A DNA stretch of 64,000 bases from Hemileia vastatrix (Eukaryota > Basidiomycota > Pucciniomycetes > Pucciniales > Zaghouaniaceae). Below, piece after piece: positions 31,641 to 42,329 of the stretch. The position numbers and the translations under genes were made by a program. Below the pieces are notes generated by a model. That model did not search any database. It was not told the DNA's origin and saw nothing but the letters and a program-made list of their open reading frames with translations. The stretch is taken from the NCBI GenBank assembly GCA_030280995.1, contig JASXTE010000010.1, positions 27,272,823 through 27,336,822 of the forward strand. The letters run 5' to 3'. How positions within the stretch are numbered: the first letter of the stretch is position 1; every line of letters begins with the position of its first letter.

Positions 31641-32576
31641 TTAATAAGGATCTCTTGATAACCTTGGTCTTCTCAAGGGTGGATTTAATTCTGCAGGTAG
31701 CGGTTCATTAATAGGTCGAACTTTATTTGCTACTTTCTTATATTTGGCTGCGTCCACATCTAAATAAACTTGAGGTAAATCATTTACTTTTGTATCGCCA
31801 TTAAAACTTTCATCAAATGAATCTTCTTCATCGCCAGAATCAGAATAAGAAAAATTAGAAAAATATTTTATTTCATTTTTAAATTTTACCCTTTTCTCCT
31901 TTCCCTCGTCTAATTTATAAACAGATTTTCCAACACCTTTGCTTCCCTTATCCAACAGTAAATCACCTGTAAAGAAAGTTGGCAGTTTAACCTCTTGCTG
32001 GAGGACCGGAATTGAATTTTCACAAAAATTATTTTTTTGGGTTTTAATTATACTGAGATTTTTTATCGGATTTTGATGTGATATTTGCAGTTTACCCTCT
32101 TGCTGGAGGTCCAAAATAGAAGGAGATAATTGCAGTTTAACCTCTTGCTGGAGGTCCGGAAACGAATTTTCACAAAAATTATTTTTTTGTGTTTTAATTA
32201 TACCGAGATTTTTTATTGAGTTTTGATGAGTTAATTTTTGCAGTTTACCCTCTTGCTGGAGGTCATAAAACATACCCTTCCAATTTTTATCCAACCTAAT
32301 TTGGCCCATTTTGCCTTTTTTACCATTTTTAAATTTAATAGAAAAACCGGGTAAATCCAATAAACATATAGAAAAGTCCAAAACGTATTTGCACTCCAAA
32401 GTAATATTAACAGAAAATAATTGAGAATCCACTTGAATTATCTCCAAGTGAGCTGACCTATTGCAATCCGGGATCTCATCCTGAGGAGAGATTACAACAT
32501 TTGAGCGATCAGCCCCTGCTACCCCAAAAAATGTGGGCAACCATAATAATTTGAATCCTGAATAAATTGAAGACAT
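31641..32576 (-). CDS. Element B pol N-terminal spacer, 311 codons
   Basis: The same frame as pol, ended by a single TAA. It starts at an ATG at 32576 and includes TFFGVAGADRS, which corresponds to the residues right after the frameshift site in A and E. A segment of about 60 residues is shared closely with E (HLEIIQVDSQLFSVNITLEC). Four hairpin units follow, translated as DLQQEGKLQ, DLQQEVKLQ, DLQQEGKLQ and LQQEVKLP. The end enters the RT region (NPPLRRPRLSRDPY). Function of the spacer unknown. Confidence 0.75.
   Translation of the reverse strand: MSSIYSGFKLLWLPTFFGVAGADRSNVVISPQDEIPDCNRSAHLEIIQVDSQLFSVNITLECKYVLDFSICLLDLPGFSIKFKNGKKGKMGQIRLDKNWKGMFYDLQQEGKLQKLTHQNSIKNLGIIKTQKNNFCENSFPDLQQEVKLQLSPSILDLQQEGKLQISHQNPIKNLSIIKTQKNNFCENSIPVLQQEVKLPTFFTGDLLLDKGSKGVGKSVYKLDEGKEKRVKFKNEIKYFSNFSYSDSGDEEDSFDESFNGDTKVNDLPQVYLDVDAAKYKKVANKVRPINEPLPAELNPPLRRPRLSRDPY
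31981..32263 (-). repeat. Four in-frame CCTC hairpins in element B spacer
   Basis: Units at 31981-32004, 32088-32110, 32132-32154 and 32241-32263 read CAGTTTAACCTC or CAGTTTACCCTC, then TTGCTG, then GAGG. All are in one orientation and one reading phase, so each adds the same peptide. Confidence 0.85.
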
Positions 32577-32632
32577 AACGAAAAAAAAAAATTTCAGCCG
32601 AGTTTAGGTAGTTTATCCTCATTTCGGAGGAA

Positions 32633-33838
32633 TTAAATTCTTGATATCCCCTGGAGATAATCCTTAATTTTTCCCCAAGGGCTTATCCACCGATTCCATA
32701 AAACCCAAAAATAAACCCCCATAATTTGTCCTACCATTGGACATAAAAAATAAACAACCCTTTTCCAAAATATGAGTGCATCCAATTTATGCACTCTATT
32801 ATCAAATTCCACTACACTCTTTATTAGTGCAGGGAAAACCATATCCTCCATAAAAATCTCTTCCTGAGATTGAAACAAATCCACCATACATATACCAGAT
32901 TCATAAACCATATCCACATCTGAATTGCAGACAGTCTCCGCTTTTGAAGACAAAACCTGAGGTAAATATTCCTCTAAATCAAATTCCAAATTATCCAAAA
33001 CAAAATTATCCCCAACATCCAAATTTTCTTCATCAGTGACAATAATATCTTCATCTTCAGAAACCTCTTCTTTCCTAACAGAAGAGTCAACAAAAATAAT
33101 ATCTTCAGGCTGGACAAAATCTTCAGGAATGGCTGAATCCGAAATTTCATCAGTAACTAGTTCTTTTAAACCATCCTCTTCTATCTCTTGAGCGACCTCA
33201 GTGTCTTCTCCAGAGTCCAAATCAACAGAGTTATGAGTATCCAGATGTTCCAAAATAACCTTCTTTAGCACCTCCATACCAGGAATCCTAGTTTCTCCAT
33301 CTGGGCAATCCTTCATTAAATTCGCATTAATAAGCACCATCAAAACATCTTTCTTAACCTTTTCCCCCATAGCATCCCAAAAAATATACTTTGATGCATT
33401 ATCATGAAATAAAATTTCATACTCCAACAAATAATCAAGAACCACCTGAAATTCAACCATAAACTGATGATACTGATGCAGAGATGTTACACCACCTTTT
33501 GATTCCCATTTCCTAGCTATATCCTTTAGATCCTCCAATGAATAAACTTTTGGCCACCTTTTTCCCATTTCCATCTTGAGCTTTCTCCAATCTTGATCTT
33601 TATAACCATCCATAGAAATAACCTCCTTTTCCACCTCTCTGTCCAAAATAAAGAACCTAATCTGCTTCACCATATCCAAAGGTAAAGCACCATCAATTGC
33701 AGCTGCAGTTTCATACCTATGTAAAAATCCTTCTAAATCATCTCCAGAAAACTTGGGCCCAACCCAAGATACAATCCTTACTGATGCCCTAACAGGTACA
33801 CCAGCAGCCAACACAGCAGTTCCACTAGTAGAAGACAT
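32633..33838 (-). CDS. Element B Gag-like protein without zinc knuckle or protease
   Basis: The ORF is open from 33865, but the start is placed at 33838 (MSSTSGTAV) because E begins MSSSAVASG at the matching point. Residues 1-190 align with the Gag N-terminus of A and E (VRIVSWVGPKFSGDDLEGF, LDMVKQIRFFILDREVEKEV). The remainder is strongly acidic (SEDEDIIVTDEENLD) and ends in a hydrophobic, Trp-rich segment (FWKRVVYFLCPMVGQIMGVY) that could span a membrane. B has TGG where A and E have an in-frame TGA. The stop is followed by a hairpin unit (32608-32632) and then the pol spacer. Confidence 0.82.
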   Translation of the reverse strand: MSSTSGTAVLAAGVPVRASVRIVSWVGPKFSGDDLEGFLHRYETAAAIDGALPLDMVKQIRFFILDREVEKEVISMDGYKDQDWRKLKMEMGKRWPKVYSLEDLKDIARKWESKGGVTSLHQYHQFMVEFQVVLDYLLEYEILFHDNASKYIFWDAMGEKVKKDVLMVLINANLMKDCPDGETRIPGMEVLKKVILEHLDTHNSVDLDSGEDTEVAQEIEEDGLKELVTDEISDSAIPEDFVQPEDIIFVDSSVRKEEVSEDEDIIVTDEENLDVGDNFVLDNLEFDLEEYLPQVLSSKAETVCNSDVDMVYESGICMVDLFQSQEEIFMEDMVFPALIKSVVEFDNRVHKLDALIFWKRVVYFLCPMVGQIMGVYFWVLWNRWISPWGKIKDYLQGISRI

Positions 33839-33988
33839 CCCAAAACATAAGAAAAGCGTTAACAACCGTTAAATTAACAAGCCTCTTGCAGGCCAATAAC
33901 AAAATCCAATTAGAGTTCCAGAGAATAAGCCTCTTGCAGGCTAAGAAAGTCCTAGATCCAAGTAAGTCTTTAAAGAAAGCTAGAGAAA

Positions 33989-34010
33989 TCGAACCCCACG
34001 TTGGGCGCTA
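33989..34010 (-). other. Primer-binding site, tRNA-Lys type, element B
   Basis: Plus-strand TCGAACCCCACGTTGGGCGCTA matches the tRNA-Lys 3' end, including part of the T arm, except that the final CCA reads CTA, a mutation since insertion. Two bases separate it from the LTR. Confidence 0.8.
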
Positions 34011-34012
34011 AC

Positions 34013-35088
34013 TATGGTAAGGTAAACTCTTACAGTCGCCTTGCTGTAAGCAGAATCCGGAGGAGATATATGGATTTAGCTGAAAACCCCGTCCTTCCAA
34101 TAAAAATAACAAAGTAGGTGTTCTAAATCACTAAGCTAACCAATCTACTTGGATCTGATTGATAAAAATAATGAAACTCTAAAATAATTAACGCTTATTG
34201 AGATTTAAAGAAAGTGGCTGTTGATAAAGAAATACTGATAACAACAATTAAGGTGTACCAGTGAAAGATCTGAAAAGATTGACTTTTATGTTTTTATAAT
34301 AATTTGAATTTTTATGAGACAGAAATAATCAAGTCCCAGTGATGAATACCTTTCTAAAGATACCCTATATGAAGTGTGATTTAAATTGTTGAATTGTATT
34401 TCTAAAATGTTATGTAAAAATAATAAATGTTATAAGGGTATTACAAATTTATTTAATTTGTTGAGTAATAAAAAATGAGACTGTGGTGGTTAATGATTAA
34501 GCTGTATGATGTGTCCCCTCTCAATTTCGAGTTTGAGAAGCGCTTAAGTATTCCTAGTCACGTGCCTAAGTTTTCCCCTCCAGAGCTCTTCCAGAGTCAA
34601 TCCGGAGTCCGTCCGGACTTCCGGACTCAATTTAGAACCTTAAAACTATAATAAAAAATCTAGAAAAATTACACATAATAGAGCTACTTCCCTTTTACAT
34701 ACCAAACTAATTTTCGTAGTCTGCGCAGCTCTAATTACCCCGTGAAAATTCATCAAAGTTAAGTAATTTTTGAAAACGTAAATATTTCTATAAAACTTTA
34801 AAATTCATTTAAAAATATAAGAAAAATAGTAAAAATTCTGGGAAAATTTCCCAAGGTTCTTGAGTGACTCGACTTAATACTTATAAATTTTTCAGACCGT
34901 AAAAATAAGTTTTCTCCGTAAAATAAATTGTTTTCGTGTAGGCATTCGCTCGTGACCAATTTCTTCATATTTAAAACTCAAATAAATTAAATAAAACCCT
35001 TTTTATAAAAAATAATAACGCCAATCTTGCTCGCCGTAATAACTCCATTTACATATTTAGGTGCCGTACTTAACTTTAGGCTACCACA
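34013..35088 (-). repeat. Element B 5' LTR (1076 bp)
   Basis: Plus-strand TATGGTAAGG to GGCTACCACA, followed by the ATGT duplication. It carries only the short form of the CGG/CCG cluster near 34602-34626. Confidence 0.93.
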
Positions 35089-35092
35089 ATGT

Positions 35093-35414
35093 ATTAACAC
35101 ATCTCTTAAATTTATGTCTTTTACAACATTAAAATCAAGGGTATCTTTCAATATTTCTTCAGAAGTTTTCTCAATTAAAGTATAGACTTCAGGGGAAACA
35201 GAATCATTTTTAATTTCAAGAGAATGATTAATTAAAGAAGTGGAAGTCAAATGTAAAGGTTCATCAAATTATAATTTTATAATTACATCATAGGGGCTAC
35301 TCATTAAAGGAAGTTGTCTTTTTAAGGGTTTAACTGTTCTTTCACCAGGATCCCCAATATTACTTGAAGAAGATTTGATATTATACATACCAACATGTTT
35401 ATAAAACACATTAC
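35093..35414 (-). pseudogene. Element C coiled-coil ORF, N-terminal part
   Basis: The piece of C's coiled-coil ORF on the far side of B. Residues such as LTSTSLINHSLEIKNDSVSP match D. The frame has a stop upstream near 35270. Confidence 0.78.
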
Positions 35415-36059
35415 TTACCATTGCAAAGTATGAAACTTCCCCTGTGCCTTCTTTCTTCTGCCTCCCCTATAAGGATGGGGCTGAGGAGATGGATTGTAGT
35501 TCGGTGTCCTGGATGGGCCAGGTTGTTGAGTTTTAGATTGCTGAACATTCTGTTGGTAATGGTTCATCAAGACATCCCATTTCCTCTGCTCCACCTGCAG
35601 GGTGCTTTGATTTTGAGTAAAGGAGCTGGGTACCTGATTGGACTGAGGTTGAGGCTGAGGCTGGGAGGCTGGGAAATGAGGAGGTTGAGCCTGTTTGGGA
35701 TTAAATAACTCCTGCATCTGCTGCCAGAGTGTGTCTACTCTCGCCTTGTACTTCATACTTTCTGCTTTCAGTTCTTTGATGTGACTGGACAGGTTTTTTA
35801 CTTGCTGGGTCAGTGATATTTTTTTTATTTTTATACATTTGAGTGGATTTTGCTGATTTATTAGAGATTTTACTTCTTTCAGAGGTGTTTGGTGAGGGGG
35901 GTTTCCACTTCTCCTGCCATTTCCACGTCCTGAAGGCTTTTTGTCAGCTGAATAATTTTTATAAGTTAATTTAGAAGAACCTACAGATTCAGTGTCAACA
36001 TCCACTTCAATCTCATTCACATGTAAGTTATCCATGCTGTTAGCCAAACTACTGGACAT
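35415..36059 (-). CDS. Element C ORF1, 214 aa, coiled coil with basic tail
   Basis: Starts MSSSLANSMDNLHVNEIEV and runs uninterrupted. It has a short coiled coil (TLWQQMQELFNPKQ), a Pro/Gln-rich stretch (PQPQPQSNQ) and a basic tail GGRRKKAQGKF. The D copy needs a frameshift to give the same protein, so C preserves the ancestral form. It lies first after the leader, where gag would be expected; the tail may bind nucleic acid. No known domain recognised. Confidence 0.78.
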   Translation of the reverse strand: MSSSLANSMDNLHVNEIEVDVDTESVGSSKLTYKNYSADKKPSGRGNGRRSGNPPHQTPLKEVKSLINQQNPLKCIKIKKISLTQQVKNLSSHIKELKAESMKYKARVDTLWQQMQELFNPKQAQPPHFPASQPQPQPQSNQVPSSFTQNQSTLQVEQRKWDVLMNHYQQNVQQSKTQQPGPSRTPNYNPSPQPHPYRGGRRKKAQGKFHTLQW

Positions 36060-36749
36060 TTAAACTGTGAAAAAATAATTAAAATTATTTTAATGATTCA
36101 AATTGATATTTTTAAAATAAAATATATATTATTGAATTTTTAACAAAAAATAATTTTTAAATTTATATCAAAAATCAATTAATTAACAAAAAATGTAATA
36201 TAAATAAATGTAATTACAATTTTTTAATTAAGAAATAACAATAATTAATATGGGACCAACCATCAAAGGTTTTATAAGTCAACCAAAATAATTTTATACC
36301 AAAAATATTATATTGGCAATATTGGGACTAAGTACTGAGTACTATTATGGTCAAAAAATAAAAAAATATTTAATAAAATTAATTTATTAAAAATTAATTG
36401 TCTATTACAACTAAGAGTCTTACTCTATTATGTTCAACTAGGAAAAATAAAAAACATTAAAAAATAATGAACACTTACACTCAGTGAATCATCAATTAAG
36501 CCACAAACACTGTTATTGCAGTAAAAATGTAATAATATGAGTGAGAGGTGCAAAGGTTAACTTACTATAGTGATTGTGAAATCACTTCAAAATAATATTT
36601 GATTTAGTTTATCATAAACCTAAATGATTGAACCCAAGTTCGAAACACAGTGGTGGCAAAAATTTTACTTTTTGGTTTGGGTGGTCCATGCGCTATGTCG
36701 TTTGTCGCAAGTATTGTATTTGTTGTTGTCGTTTGGAAAAGCCCCCAAT
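36060..36749 (-). other. Element C leader
   Basis: AT-rich leader similar to that of D. The LTR-adjacent sequence GCCCCCAAT contains CCA but no convincing tRNA match. Confidence 0.7.
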
Positions 36750-38003
36750 TATCAGCCGGTTGTCTAGAAGAAGGGGAAAAAGAAGAGGAAATGGAGAGGA
36801 GGAGAAAAAGGTAATATAAAGGGAATTGAATAAAATAATATAGTGGTATAATTATTTTAAAAGAGAGGCAACAAGTAGACTCTAGGGACTTTATATGACA
36901 GTGAGGTTTAATAAATTTTAATATAATTAATTAAAAAGTATTTATTTTCAATGCGCGGTAGACACTTGTTATTATTGATAGACTTAAGGCAACCTTGGAT
37001 TATTTATTTACTTTTTAAATTAGATTACTAATGCTAAATAAAAAAATATAATAAATGTAAAAAAATGAAATTGAGTTGGGTGTAAAATAAATGATGCAGA
37101 TGCAGGGGATTATCCAAAGCCTTTTATAGGCAAAGGACCCTCTGAAGTGTCGCAAATTAGTACTTACAAAAGAGTAATAAAATGAAACAAGAATATAAAA
37201 GAATAGAACTAAACATAGAGATTGAAAGGAAAACAATGAGACAATCAACTAAACCCGTGAGTAAATAACCGATTTTCCAACCATAACTTCCCAAAATAAT
37301 TAGTAACCAAGTAAGTCTGAAACAAGAGAACAGTGAGTAAAATAACCCAAGCAGATATTACAGTGAGATGGAAAGGGTTTAATTTAAACAATTAGAATTA
37401 TTTTCACACCAAAATCCATGTAATCAATTCAACCTAGTATAAAGCAATTTTAATTAATTGTTTTAACTATGTAATTAATTCAATAATTAGTTTAAATGAA
37501 ACATATAATTAATTTAATCATATTTCTAATTTACAGTGAGGATTTTAATACTATCTTATTAATTAAGTGTTATAATTTATTTACTAATTTTACTGACCCA
37601 ATTAAGGGTAAAAAAGGTGCCCAATATTATTGTTTAAAAAGATATGCATGGCCTTATTTAATATATAATTTTAATTAATTAATTTAATTACATTATAAGT
37701 TAATTTTTTATTTATAATTTATAATATATGTTTATAATTAATTAATTATAAATTTTTATATATTATATACATAAAATGTGCGCCATAATTTATAGAATAT
37801 ATATTATGCTTAATTTAATTTATAAATTATTTATATAATAATAAATTTAATATAATACTTATATATTCAATAAAATAATTATTTTGTTTCATTATGCAAT
37901 ATAAGATTAATTTATATACATAATAAGCAAATTTTTACGCCCTTTTTTAGTTACAGTGAATTGACATAAAATTTACTGGGCTCCTGGTATAGCCTGGCTG
38001 AAA
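36750..38003 (-). repeat. Element C 5' LTR
   Basis: Plus-strand TATCAGCCGGTTG to CCTGGCTGAAA, 1254 bp. It is the uninterrupted counterpart of 7578-8692 plus 17841-17984. Confidence 0.88.
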
Positions 38004-38958
38004 ATTTGTCAACTAAAACAATAATATAAAATTCTAATTATCAGGACAAAATTCAACTGAAATAATTAAAAAAAAATTAATATAATTAATTTAATCACTT
38101 CTAGGATTAAGAACAAACGAGTTCTATCTTTTTCAACTAGGAAAATAAAAATTCTACTTTACCAGACACCTCCCCCCGTAAAATGAGTAAATTAATGCCA
38201 CTTACAGAGTGCTGAGTAAAAATAAATACATTAACTATGAAAAGTGCAAAGTGACTCACAAATAGTAATCAATATAATTACCACAAATATATATGACTAT
38301 TGTCAGTATATAAGCTTAATTTTTTGAGCACGGTTTGATTCCCATTTGCAGGAAAAAATATGTCACGTGACTAATGATGTTTGTGCTTTTTGTCATCCAC
38401 TCGCCCTATAGGTACCTTGATGGTGATGGTCCTACCATCTCCGGCCTCAAGATATTGATGCAATGTCGATGATTAGGAAAGGGTCCCAACTTTTTATGGA
38501 TATCTTAGTCTAGAAGGTTTATCTGAAGGTTCTACGAGGATTCTAAGTAACTTTTTGGACTTTCAAAGGCCAGGTACATATTTCTTTATCTTTTTGATTA
38601 TTTTACTCAAGTTAAAAGAGGTAGTGCTTCAAATATTAATTTAAATTATATCTTTAGAATTATGGGATTGTAAATACTAATGGTATAAAGAATAGTAATA
38701 AATTTAATTTAAGTCATGTGTTATATAAATTGGTAAGTAAGTAAGGAATGATTCGAAAAGCACAAAAATGGAGGGCCTATTATAGGCAAAATGTGAGAGA
38801 TAAAAACACGGAGTTAACACCACCTAATAAAAGGGTGTGAGAGGAAAAAACTAAATATAAAGAGAGTATGTGAAATATAATAAGATATACTAAATGGTGT
38901 GTCAATAAAAGGTATCATTTTTATTTGAAATAAAACTTGAGTTCCCTTAGATTGTCAC
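38004..38958 (-). repeat. Older chromovirus leader and LTR fragment, left part
   Basis: 38004-38480 resembles the C/D leader (TTTTTCAACTAGGAAAA and GTGCAAAG blocks). From about 38500 it resembles an LTR (GTCTAGAAGG, then CCTATTATAGGCAAA, compare CCTTTTATAGGCAA in D). The match continues beyond the solo LTR at 40255-40595, which ends in a CCTGGCTGAAA terminus. No coding region. Confidence 0.65.
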
Positions 38959-40249
38959 TGTCAGCCAGGCTATACCAGGAGCCCAGTAAATGATATTTTG
39001 ATTTATTTGACCTGAAAGAGGGCGTAAGAATTGCATTTGATGTATATAAATTAATATTTTATTGCATAATAAAATTATATAAGTATCTAATTAATTATAA
39101 GTGTTATATTAATTCTATTGTTATATTAGTTCTATTGTTATATAAATTTTTTATAAATTTAAATTAAGCATAATATATTTTATATTTTGCAAATAATGGT
39201 TCCTTTTTTTGTATTTAATAATTATAAATTAATAATTTATTGATTACAAACATATATTATAATTATATGTGTACAATTGACTTATAATGTAATTAAATTA
39301 ATTAATTAAATTTATATATTAAATAAAACTTTTCATATACTATAAAATAATAATATTGGGCGCTTTTTCGACCCATAATTGTGTCAGAAAAATTATTAAA
39401 TAAATTATAACACTTATTTAATAATATGGTATTAAAATTCTCACTTTAAATTAGAAATATCATTAAATTAATTATATCTTTCATTTAAACTAATTATTAA
39501 ATTAATTACATAGTTAAAAAAATTAATTAAAATTGCTTTACAATGGATTGAATTGATTACATGGATTTTTGTGCGAAAATAAATTTAATTTTTTTAATTA
39601 AACCCTTTACCTCCTACTGTAATGTCTGTTTTGGATTCCTTTTCTCAAAGCTCTTATGTTTCAAGCTTACTTAGTTACTACTATTTTAATTAACTGGTTT
39701 GGGAACTTATAGTGGGAAAATTAGTTACTTATTCTTGGGTTTAGTTAATTGTTTCATGTTTTTCTGTTAATATCTATGTTTCATTTCTATTCTTTTATAT
39801 TCATGTTTTAGATTATTACTATTTTGTATATACTGATTTGTGGCGCTTCAGAGGTCCCCTGGTCTATAAAAGGGCCTTGGGTGATCCCCTTTAGCCCATC
39901 ACTTATTACACTCAACTTTTTTAACATATTTTTAAAATATAACACATTTACTTTATTTTTATTAGTATTATAATTCTACTTTAAAGGTAAATAATTATTC
40001 TAAGGTTGCAATAAGTTTCTTAATAATAGTAATTGTTTGTCGTGCATTGATTATAGTACTTACTTAAATAAATATATTATAAATAAATAAAACCTTACTG
40101 TTGTGTCAATCTTATAAATCATTGTTGCAACTTTTTTAATTAACTCAATTATTTTATTAATTTCATTTCCCTAAAACTTTTCCCATTTTTCTCTTCCTCA
40201 TCTCTCTTTTCTCCACCTTCTTCTCCCTCTTCTAGACAACCGGCTCACA
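38959..40249 (+). repeat. Solo chromovirus LTR 1
   Basis: Begins TGTCAGCCAGG and ends CCGGCTCACA, 1291 bp, opposite in orientation to C and D, with a perfect GTCAC duplication (38954-38958 and 40250-40254). With no internal element, this is the expected product of recombination between two LTRs. Confidence 0.92.
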
Positions 40250-40254
40250 GTCAC

Positions 40255-40595
40255 ACTTAGTATAAAACAGTTGATTTAAAATGTTGTTTTAACAGAAATT
40301 TGAATTTCTTAATAAAGGAATTTGAATTTTTTTTTGATTTTATTATATTTTTAATACATTTTTTATTCCCTTCTCAACTGTATTATTGATCACGGTGTTA
40401 GGGAGTAAAAATTTATGGGACATTTCTTTTTATTAATTATTAAATTTACTTAATGTAGTTAGCTAGTTAATTGTAAGTAATACATAAGTAAGCAATAAAT
40501 ATTAAACTATTAATAAGGATTTATAAGGTGTGTCTTCATCTCAGTAAGATAATTAATTATTTTACTGGATAAGTCTAGTATCCTGGCTGAAAAAA
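40255..40595 (-). repeat. Older chromovirus LTR, right part
   Basis: Continuation of the LTR interrupted by solo LTR 1. It ends with TTTACTGGATAAG...TCCTGGCTGAAA, a diverged version of the C terminus at 37973-38003. Confidence 0.6.
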
Positions 40596-41099
40596 ATACA
40601 ACATCTATATAAATATATATATATGTATATAAAGATATATCTATTTATTTAAAAAATACTTCAACATATTTTAGGCCTAGCTTGTTTCCAATACAAACCT
40701 ATAAATTATTGGGAAGTACAAAAGATTGCAACATTTATTTGTTTAACACCATCTTTTGTTTCTCACCAATCATTATAAGGTAACACCACGTTTTTTTATA
40801 AGTCTCTTTACACTCATTATATTTATTTTAGTAATATTTGAAATTAATCATCTTTTATTGCTCACCAATCATTATAAGCCCTGATATCCATTGCCCCTTT
40901 GCCCACTCTGCTAAACCATCCAATTCTGGCCTTTGTCCCAGCATTATCATTTAATTTGGGCCATAGTTTCCCTGCATCATTCATGACTGACCATCGCCTC
41001 AGCACCATCCTTAAGACCAGCCAATAGTCCCAGAACCATCACATTAAGTCAGACTTTTTCCTCTCCACCATCGTCAAGACCAGCCATTGTCTCTGCACC
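40596..41099. repeat. Degenerate minisatellite flanking element E, left side
   Basis: From about 40880, units of roughly 30-40 bp with the theme ACCAGCCATTGTCCCAGCACCA repeat imperfectly, and they continue beyond E to about 54560. Also a short duplication, CACCAATCATTATAAG, near 40760 and 40863. No gene. Confidence 0.6.
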
Positions 41100-41103
41100 A
41101 CGT

Positions 41104-42206
41104 TATGGTAAGGTAAACTCTTACAGTCGCCTTGCTGTAAGAAGAATCCAGAGATATGTGGATTTAGCTGAAAACCCCGTCCTTCCAATAAAAATAACAA
41201 AATGGGAATTCTAAATCACTAAGCTAACCAGTCTACTTGGATCTGATTGATAAAAATAATGAAACTCTAAAATATTTAACGCTTATTGATATTTAAATAA
41301 AAGTGGCTGTTGAGAAAAGAAATACTGATAACAACAATTAAGGTGTACCAGTGAAAGATCTGAAAAGATTGACTTTTAGGTTTTTATAATAATTTGAATT
41401 TTTATGAGACAGCAATAATCAAGTCCCAGTGATGAATACCTTTCTAAAGATACCCTGTATGAATTGTGATTTAAATTGTTGAGTAGTATTTCTAAAATGT
41501 TATATATAAAATATAAAGTTATAAGGGTATTACAATTTATTTAATTTGTTGAGTAATAAAAAATGAGACTGTGGTGGTCAATGATTAAGCTGTATGTTGT
41601 GTCCCCCTCAATTTCGAGTTTGAGAGGCTCTTAAGTATACCTAGTCACGTGTCTAAGTTTTCCCCTCCAGAGCTCTCCCAGAGTCAATCCGGAGCCCATA
41701 CGGAGTCCGTACGGAGTCGAAGCGGAGTCCATCCGGACTTCCGGACTCAATTAGAACCTTAAAAACTATAATAAAAAATCTAGAAAAATTACACATGATA
41801 GAGCTACTTCCCCTTTATATTCCAAACTAATTTTCGTAGTCTGCGCAGCTCTAATTACCCCGTGAAAATTCATCAAAGTTAAGTAATTTCTGAAAACGTA
41901 AATATTTCTATAAAACTTTAAAATTCATTTAAAAATATAAGAAAAATAGTAAAAATTCTGGGAAAATTTCCCAAGGTTCTTGAGTGACTCGACTTGATAC
42001 TTATAAATTCTTCAGACCGTAAAAATAAGTTTTCTCCGTAAAATAAATTGTTTTCGCGTAGGCATTTGTTTTTAATCAAATTTCTTTATATTTAAGACTC
42101 AAATAAATTTAATAAAACCCTTTTATAAAATAATAACACCAATCTTGCACGCCATAATAACTCAATTTAGGTACTTAGGTACCATACTAAACTTTAGGCT
42201 ACCACA
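41104..42206 (-). repeat. Element E 3' LTR (1103 bp)
   Basis: TATGGTAAGG to GGCTACCACA. It contains a CGG/CCG cluster at about 41689-41745. Plus-strand TCCTTCCTCC at 42207-42216 is the adjacent polypurine tract. Confidence 0.93.
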
Positions 42207-42329
42207 TCCTTCCTCCAATTGAGAATGTCCCCATTCTTAAGACTTTGCATAAGTGGCCGAACACAATATTCATCTTTAACCTTCAACCACCACCTTCTTT
42301 AATCAACTTTAAAATTCATCTTCTTCAAT

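Larger units (their letters stand above)
23175..35088 (-). mobile_element. Ty3/gypsy element B with antisense Zn-cluster gene
   Basis: 11.9 kb, flanked by ATGT (23171-23174 and 35089-35092). The interrupted C sequence rejoins to match uninterrupted D. LTR ends read TATGGTAAGG and GGCTACCACA. Order on the minus strand: 5' LTR, tRNA-Lys primer site, gag, spacer, RT, RNase H, integrase, a 3.9-kb region with an opposite-strand gene and hairpin repeats, polypurine tract, 3' LTR. There is no CCHC knuckle and no protease motif anywhere, unlike A and E. The LTRs differ at roughly ten sites besides a 66-bp repeat expansion, so insertion is recent. Confidence 0.93.
7578..38003 (-). mobile_element. Chromovirus C (Ty3/gypsy), split by insertions D and B
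   Basis: The pieces, read right to left on the minus strand, are: 5' LTR 36750-38003, leader, ORF1 (35415-36059), coiled-coil segment (35093-35350, continuing 22750-23170 beyond B), gag/PR/RT/RNase H/IN (18005-22600), and 3' LTR (17841-17984 plus 7578-8692 beyond D). When B and D are removed the parts line up with the intact order of D. No target-site duplication was found at the outer ends (GGAAG on the left, ATTTG on the right), and the left LTR terminus is diverged. The element is older than the two it contains and its coding region is full of stops. Confidence 0.85.

Noticed and set aside
23175..35088. Classical RIP as the cause of decay in all elements
   Set aside because: Stops in D, B and A are of mixed type (TTA to TAA, CAA to TAA, GAA to TAA, indels). 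Only E shows a uniform pattern, and it is CpG rather than the CpA context of classical RIP.
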